Source: Mycobacterium sp.
GTDB lineage: Bacteria; Actinomycetota; Actinomycetes; Mycobacteriales; Mycobacteriaceae
NCBI GenBank assembly: GCA_018500005.2
Contig: JAHBAP020000505.1
Coordinates: forward strand, 1-7,188
Direction of reading: 5' to 3'
Length of the DNA: 7,188 nt
The notes below the pieces were generated by a model that saw only the letters and a program-made list of their open reading frames with translations, made no database searches and had not been told where the DNA came from. Below are positions 1-7,188 of this stretch, piece after piece (the stretch's first letter is position 1; each line of letters begins with the position of its first letter). Made by a program: the position numbers and the translations under genes.

Positions 1-19
1 AGATGTGTATAAGAGACAG
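1..19. other. Synthetic Tn5/Nextera mosaic end, left edge
   Basis: The first 19 bases are AGATGTGTATAAGAGACAG, the full engineered mosaic end used in tagmentation libraries. The inverted copy at the right edge confirms this. It is not a natural IS50 end, because the mosaic end is a hybrid of the two native ends. Genomic sequence begins at base 20. The ATG at base 5 lies inside the adapter and cannot be a real start codon. Confidence 0.97.
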
Positions 20-62
20 TTATTCCAGTTGATGCTCATTGGGTTCTCCTGCTGTCGTTGTT

Positions 63-77
63 CCGCGTCCTTCGCGG
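63..77. repeat. Short GC hairpin in the leader of the phosphatase gene
   Basis: CCGCG and CGCGG form a perfect 5-bp inverted repeat around a TCCTT loop. TGTC (53-56) and GACA (79-82) could extend it past an uneven internal loop. There is no following T-tract, so this is not an intrinsic terminator. It could be a small RNA stem or chance in GC-rich DNA. Confidence 0.2.
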
Positions 78-110
78 TGACACCAGATTCGTGCGCGGAT
101 ATGAAGGACC

Positions 111-116
111 AAGGAG
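111..116 (+). promoter_or_regulatory. Ribosome binding site (AAGGAG) of the leader ORF
   Basis: AAGGAG lies six bases before the ATG at 123 and is the strongest Shine-Dalgarno match in the first 270 bases. It does not serve the phosphatase frame directly. The ATG it fits best opens a 25-codon ORF that ends on the phosphatase start. This is the main reason for proposing translational coupling. Confidence 0.5.
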
Positions 117-122
117 ACGACG

Positions 123-200
123 ATGAGCGGTTTCTCATCTTCGTCGGACGTGCTGATCGAAGGGCACCACTGTTGCCGGTGGTCCGCTGTGCTGGTTTGA
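123..200 (+). CDS. Possible 25-aa leader peptide, coupled to the phosphatase gene
   Basis: The ORF starts at the ATG served by AAGGAG and encodes MSGFSSSSDVLIEGHHCCRW followed by SAVLV. Its TGA stop (198-200) shares the A with the ATG at 200 (TGATG), the classic geometry for termination-reinitiation. No good Shine-Dalgarno site precedes the ATG at 200, so translation of the phosphatase may depend on ribosomes finishing this ORF. The adjacent His-His-Cys-Cys codons (165-176) are notable because cysteine-rich short ORFs act as attenuators in mycobacteria, but two cysteines are weak evidence. I recognise no family. The ORF could instead be chance, or the phosphatase could begin at 266 with this stretch untranslated. 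Confidence 0.4.
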   Translation: MSGFSSSSDVLIEGHHCCRWSAVLV

Positions 201-1954
201 TGCGGATCATGACCCTCGGGGCAGACCATGCTGTTGCGGTGCGCGGCGTGCGCCCACGACGCTCCATGTCACCTACCGTCCGAGCGGCGATCGCGGCAGC
301 GGCCTTCTTCGCCGCCTTTGTGGCCGTCTTGGGATCGGGTCGGCTCACATCGTCGGCCGCCGAGATCATCACCGACTTCACCTTCATCGCGTTGGGCCTG
401 GTCTATCTGCCGCTCGCCGTGCGGACGGCGCGGTCGGCGCAGGGCAGGATGAAGGCGGCCTGGACGGCGATGGCGATCGGCTTCGCGAGTTGGCTTCTCG
501 GCGAGGCACTTTGGGCGTACTACCGATTGGTTGCCGACCATGCGCCGTCGCCCTCCTGGGCTGACGTCGCTTACCTGGCCTACTACCCGTGGGTCTGTTT
601 TGCGCTGCTGTTGTTTCCGACTGCCCGCAGTTGGCGCAGTCAGGCCCAGGTAATCCTCGACGCCGTCATCGTCACCGGCTCGCTTTTCCTCATCTCATGG
701 CTGGCGGTGATGCGCTCAATCTGGCACCGGGAGGCGGCCAGCAAGCTGGAATTCATCGTCTCGCTCGCCTACCCCGTCGGAGACGTGCTGGTCGCGACGA
801 TCGGGCTGCTGGTGCTGGTCAGGGCGGCGCCGGGGCTGCGCCGCATGCTGACCCTCTTGGTCGCGGGATTGACCGCTGCCGCTCTGGCCGACAGCCTCTT
901 GGTCTACGAGTCGACCACAACCGGCTACTCGGCCCGCGGCCCGGTCGTCGTCCTCTATGCGGCCAATGCATTGCTGATCATCGTCGCGCTGGTGGCCGGC
1001 TACCAGACCCGGCCCGGCGACCCCGGCAGTGCCGCACCGCCGAGCTGGCTATCGCGCTGGCTTCCGGTGGTCCCGCCGGCGGCGGCTGCGCTGTTCGTCG
1101 GACCTGCCGAACGCGCCGTCGTGATGGAGTCCCCGGTGGTCATCACCGGTTTGCTGCTCGTCATCAGCTTGGTGCTGCGGCAGATGCTGGAGGCCGCCGA
1201 ACTCAGTCAGCGCGAACGCCAAGCCCGAAGTTTGGCTGACCGGTTGTCCGGCGAGCTCGCCAGCGCGTCGAAATATGTGGCATCGGTTCTGCCGGCCGAC
1301 CTCGACGGGCAGGTGCGGGTGCGATCGCGATTTCTGCCAGCTCGGGAGATCGGTGGCGATTCGTTCGGCTACCAGTGGATCGACGACGACCACCTGATGG
1401 TGTACCTGATCGACGTGTCCGGCCACGGGGTGGAACCGGCGCTCTTGTCGGTATCGGTGCACAACATGTTGCGATCACGGTCAATGTCGACGACGACCTT
1501 GCTGTCCCCCGAGCGGGTGCTGGCCGAACTCAACCTGGGCTTCGGTATGGACAGGCACAACGACCATTACTTCACCATGTGGTACGGCGTCTACCAGGTT
1601 TCCACCCGCCTGCTGAGTTACGCGGTGGCCGGACATCCCCCCGCGTTGGCGCTGACGAATCAGGACGGGGTAGTCGGTGCGACACCGCTTGGCGGGACCG
1701 CGATCCCCGTCGGCGTGTTCACCGACAGCATGTTCACCAGCGCCGCCTACCGGATTCCCGCCGGGGCCCAGATACTGCTGTGCAGCGACGGGGTTCTGGG
1801 GGACCGGCTTTCCTTCAGTGGCTTCACCGAACTGTGCGAAGAGGTGGCCAGCGCGCCTGGCTGGACGCCGGCGTCACTGATAGCCCGTCTGCGGGCGACC
1901 GCCGGCGGTAGCTTCGAGGACGACTGCGCGCTGGTTCAGCTCACGTTCAGCTGA
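200..1954 (+). CDS. Ten-helix membrane protein with C-terminal SpoIIE/RsbU-type PP2C phosphatase domain
   Basis: Predicted metal-dependent serine/threonine phosphatase of the SpoIIE/RsbU class. Known members dephosphorylate STAS-type anti-sigma antagonists; the substrate here is unknown. With the start at 200 the protein has 584 residues. About ten hydrophobic helices span residues 29-330. An even number with the N-terminus inside places the catalytic domain in the cytoplasm. A charged, probably helical linker (about 331-362) leads to the phosphatase domain (about 365-584). Metal-binding aspartates are present: D387 in IGGD, D405 in DVSGHG, D530 in LLCSDG, and D574/D575 near the C-terminus. 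The membrane part, with its SWADVAYLAYYP segment and YPVGD, resembles sensor regions seen in actinobacterial GGDEF/EAL proteins. The start is uncertain. The frame is open back to the left edge, ATG 200 overlaps a leader-ORF stop, ATG 209 is close by, and ATG 266 would give 562 residues with all helices intact. No partner gene lies in the window. Identity is sure at domain level only. Confidence 0.9.
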   Translation: MRIMTLGADHAVAVRGVRPRRSMSPTVRAAIAAAAFFAAFVAVLGSGRLTSSAAEIITDFTFIALGLVYLPLAVRTARSAQGRMKAAWTAMAIGFASWLLGEALWAYYRLVADHAPSPSWADVAYLAYYPWVCFALLLFPTARSWRSQAQVILDAVIVTGSLFLISWLAVMRSIWHREAASKLEFIVSLAYPVGDVLVATIGLLVLVRAAPGLRRMLTLLVAGLTAAALADSLLVYESTTTGYSARGPVVVLYAANALLIIVALVAGYQTRPGDPGSAAPPSWLSRWLPVVPPAAAALFVGPAERAVVMESPVVITGLLLVISLVLRQMLEAAELSQRERQARSLADRLSGELASASKYVASVLPADLDGQVRVRSRFLPAREIGGDSFGYQWIDDDHLMVYLIDVSGHGVEPALLSVSVHNMLRSRSMSTTTLLSPERVLAELNLGFGMDRHNDHYFTMWYGVYQVSTRLLSYAVAGHPPALALTNQDGVVGATPLGGTAIPVGVFTDSMFTSAAYRIPAGAQILLCSDGVLGDRLSFSGFTELCEEVASAPGWTPASLIARLRATAGGSFEDDCALVQLTFS

Positions 1955-1961
1955 ACCCGGC

Positions 1962-5539
<3,578 letters not shown>

Positions 5540-5714
5540 TCCGGCCTGGGACTTCGCAGGGTAGAGGCACTTTTATGGCAAATCTCTAAGATCACTATTC
5601 GGTCACACCTGCGGAAATACAAACGTGTAATTTTTTCGGCCGGTTTCTTCCAGCTCAACTGTGACGTACGGTGCAACTGTAGCCATTGTTATTGATGTGG
5701 CTTATGGGGCTTTT

Positions 5715-5732
5715 GTTACGAAAGTGACAAGT
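5715..5732 (+). promoter_or_regulatory. Candidate MtrA-type direct repeat upstream of ripA
   Basis: GTTACGAAA is followed directly by GTGACAAGT, two 9-base units that each begin with GTNAC. The response regulator MtrA binds direct repeats of GTCACAgcg-like 9-mers in M. tuberculosis, and ripA is a reported MtrA target there. The repeat lies 26 bases before the start codon. It would block or activate depending on the unassigned promoter. The match is imperfect, so this is a candidate only. Confidence 0.35.
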
Positions 5733-5742
5733 CGTGAGCACT

Positions 5743-5747
5743 AGGAG
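5743..5747 (+). promoter_or_regulatory. Ribosome binding site of ripA
   Basis: AGGAG precedes ATG 5758 by ten bases, slightly long but usable. No other start in this frame has both a Shine-Dalgarno site and a signal peptide behind it. Confidence 0.55.
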
Positions 5748-5757
5748 TCAGAGTCGA

Positions 5758-7172
5758 ATGAGACCTTCCATCCGCGGTTCTGGTAACCCCGGCCGGGCTG
5801 CCCGGGCGGTTTGTCCGCTGACCCTCACCGTCGCGATGACCCTGACCGTGCCGGGCCTGGCGCAGGCCGACCCCGACCAGGAATCCACCAGCCTGGCGGC
5901 CTTGGTGGCCGATGTCGCCGAGGCCAACCAGCAACTGCAGGACGTCGGCGCTCAGGTGCAGATGCAACAAGAGGCCGTCAACAAGGCGATCGTCGAGGTG
6001 CAGGACGCCCGTGACACCGCCGCGGCCGCACAGCTGCAGGTCGAGACCAGCGCACAGGCGGTCAAGGACGCCGACGCCTCGATCGTCGTGGCGCAGAAGA
6101 AGTTCGACACCTTCGCCGCCTCCACCTACGTCAACGGGCCGTCCGCCGGACTGGTGATGGCGCGCACCCCGGACGAGATCATCTCCAGCGCGTCGGCCGG
6201 CGAGTCCTTCGCGTTGAGTGCCCGGCAGGTGATGTCCGGGCTGCGGCAGGCTCAGACCAAGGCGGTGGAGTCCGGTGCTGCGGCGCAGGATGCCAAGCTG
6301 AAGGCCGACCAGGCCGTCGAGGGTGCCCAGTCCAGCCAGGACGCCGCGGTGGCCGCACTGCAGAGCGCCCAGGAGAATTTCCGCACACAGCAGGCCGAGA
6401 TCGACCGGCTCGCCGCAGAGCGCAAGCAGGCTCAGCAGAAACGGGGGGGGGCCGGGGCCTGGTCGGCCCCCGCCGCGGCTGCGGTGGTGGCCACCGGCGG
6501 TGCCGGCGTCCCGGAGGCGGCACCGGTGACCGACGCGGCAGCACCCGCGCCGCAGGCCGCCGCTGATCCGGGCGACTGGGATCGTGACGGAAGCCGGCCG
6601 GCTCCGGCCGCGGGGGTCAAGGTTCCGTACGGCGACCCCTCTGAATGGGATCTCACCCTGCCCGCGGTGCCCAGCGCCTTCCTGTCCGGTGACCCGGTCC
6701 AGATCATCAACGCGATCCTCGGAATCGCGCAAAACTCTTTCCAGACCACCCAGCAGTTGGGCAAGAAGTTCCTGCAGAAGCTGGGCATCCTCAAGCCCAC
6801 CGACACCGGGATCACCAACGGCGGCGGCATCCCGCTGGTGTATGGCAATCAGGCCATCGAGTACGTCATCAAGCGCGCCATGGCCCAGATCGGCGTCCAG
6901 TACTCCTGGGGCGGCGGCACCGCTGCCGGACCCAGCCGGGGTATCGACGAGGGCGCCGGCACGGTCGGCTTCGACTGCTCCGGCCTGGTGCTGTACGCAT
7001 TCGCCGGCGCCGGTATCAAGCTGCCGCACTACTCGGGTTCCCAGTACGAGATGGGCCGCAAGATCCCCACCGCGCAGATGCGTCGCGGAGACGTCCTCTT
7101 CTGGGGACCCAACGGCAGCCAGCACGTCGCCATCTACCTCGGTAACAACCAGATGATCGAGGCTCCCTACAC
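5758..7172 (+). CDS. ripA: Peptidoglycan endopeptidase RipA, 3' end cut off by the window edge
   Basis: Secreted NlpC/P60 D,L-endopeptidase that cleaves stem peptides of septal peptidoglycan during daughter-cell separation. 471 residues are present. A basic N-terminus and hydrophobic core end at AQA|DP, predicting signal cleavage after A37. Residues of about 40-228 are Ala/Gln/Lys-rich coiled coil, which acts as an autoinhibitory and partner-binding region in the family. A Pro/Ala/Gly-rich linker (229-350) contains the conserved EWDLTLPAVPSA segment. The catalytic domain starts near 356. The triad is C407 (FDCSGL), H456 (SQHV) and E468 (IEAP). Each is 24 residues later than C383, H432 and E444 of M. 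tuberculosis RipA, so the extra length lies upstream, mainly in the linker. The expected full length is about 496, so about 25 residues are missing after Y471. The frame then runs into adapter sequence, giving a spurious TCLLYT ending. A run of nine G (6443-6451) at the coiled-coil/linker border may contain base errors but keeps the frame. In M. tuberculosis ripB follows; here it is beyond the window. Confidence 0.96.
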
Positions 7173-7188
7173 CTGTCTCTTATACACA
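7173..7188. other. Synthetic Tn5/Nextera mosaic end, right edge (16 of 19 bases)
   Basis: CTGTCTCTTATACACA is the inverted mosaic end without its last three bases. It pairs with the copy at the left edge, as expected for one tagmented fragment with a 7153-bp insert. The last genomic base is about 7172, inside ripA. Confidence 0.97.

Larger units (their letters stand above)
5540..5757 (+). promoter_or_regulatory. ripA upstream region, 218 bp, promoter and leader
   Basis: This gap is clearly richer in A and T than its surroundings, as expected for a regulatory region. Matches to TANNNT are TAAGAT (5587-5592), TAATTT (5628-5633) and TACGGT (5667-5672). None has a convincing -35, so the promoter cannot be assigned. 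Four GTNAC pentamers occur, at 5602, 5661, 5715 and 5724. No intrinsic terminator for the preceding gene and no c-di-AMP (ydaO-type) riboswitch motif is visible. A four-codon ATG ORF (5575-5589) is probably meaningless. Confidence 0.6.

Noticed and set aside
5..199. N-terminal extension of the phosphatase from ATG 5
   Set aside because: The ATG lies inside the Nextera mosaic end, and the extension has no signal peptide or family resemblance. The in-frame ATG at 101 also lacks a Shine-Dalgarno site.
20..229. Minus-strand 69-codon ORF over the leader region
   Set aside because: No ribosome binding site or recognisable protein; it overlaps the stronger plus-strand signals and its stop is at the adapter junction.
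5660..5675. CRP/Cmr-type site TGTGA-N6-TCACA upstream of ripA
   Set aside because: Only the left half (TGTGA) matches; the right half reads GTGCA.
5540..5757. c-di-AMP (ydaO-type) riboswitch before ripA
   Set aside because: Such riboswitches precede some actinobacterial cell-wall hydrolase genes, but I see none of the conserved motifs or stem layout here.
5716..7125. A 469-codon minus-strand ORF opposite ripA
   Set aside because: Antisense shadow with low-complexity Gly/Leu/Arg composition. The plus strand encodes RipA with all catalytic residues; that frame has no stop in the window, so simple ORF listing can miss it.

Overview
This window is chromosomal DNA from a high-GC actinobacterium, almost certainly Mycobacteriaceae and probably an environmental, Mycolicibacterium-like species. 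The main evidence is the gene order aconitase (minus strand) / small membrane protein / RipA endopeptidase (plus strand). It matches the Mycobacterium tuberculosis Rv1475c-Rv1476-Rv1477 neighbourhood, and the protein sequences agree with that family. Both ends carry the synthetic Tn5/Nextera mosaic end in inverted orientation (1-19 and 7173-7188). The genomic insert is therefore 20-7172, and both edges were cut by library tagmentation rather than by biology.

Layout. Bases 20-199 hold a leader region with one good ribosome binding site and a possible 25-codon ORF whose stop overlaps the next start (TGATG). Bases 200-1954 (+) encode a ten-helix membrane protein with a C-terminal SpoIIE/RsbU-type PP2C phosphatase domain. 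After a gap of only 7 bp it faces, tail to tail, the aconitase gene acnA (1962-4802, -). A 146-bp divergent promoter region follows. It contains a -10 for acnA and a well-placed -10 that would produce a leaderless GTG-initiated transcript for the Rv1476-family membrane protein (4949-5539, +). A 218-bp, relatively AT-rich leader with several GTNAC half-sites precedes ripA (5758-7172, +). ripA has its signal peptide, coiled coil, linker and Cys-His-Glu NlpC/P60 catalytic residues, but about 25 C-terminal residues are lost at the adapter junction.

How the genes relate. Aconitase is a TCA-cycle enzyme. RipA cleaves septal peptidoglycan, and the Rv1476-type protein is a conserved membrane neighbour of unknown role. 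The phosphatase looks like the output module of a membrane-sensing partner-switch pathway, but no anti-sigma factor or STAS antagonist gene is in the window. It occupies the place downstream of acnA where M. tuberculosis has the TetR-type regulator Rv1474c (acnR), which is the main synteny difference.

I found no convincing new defence, mobile or RNA system. The observations most worth following are the phosphatase and its possible coupled leader ORF, the ripA upstream region, and a G-rich stretch in ripA that may be a sequencing artefact.
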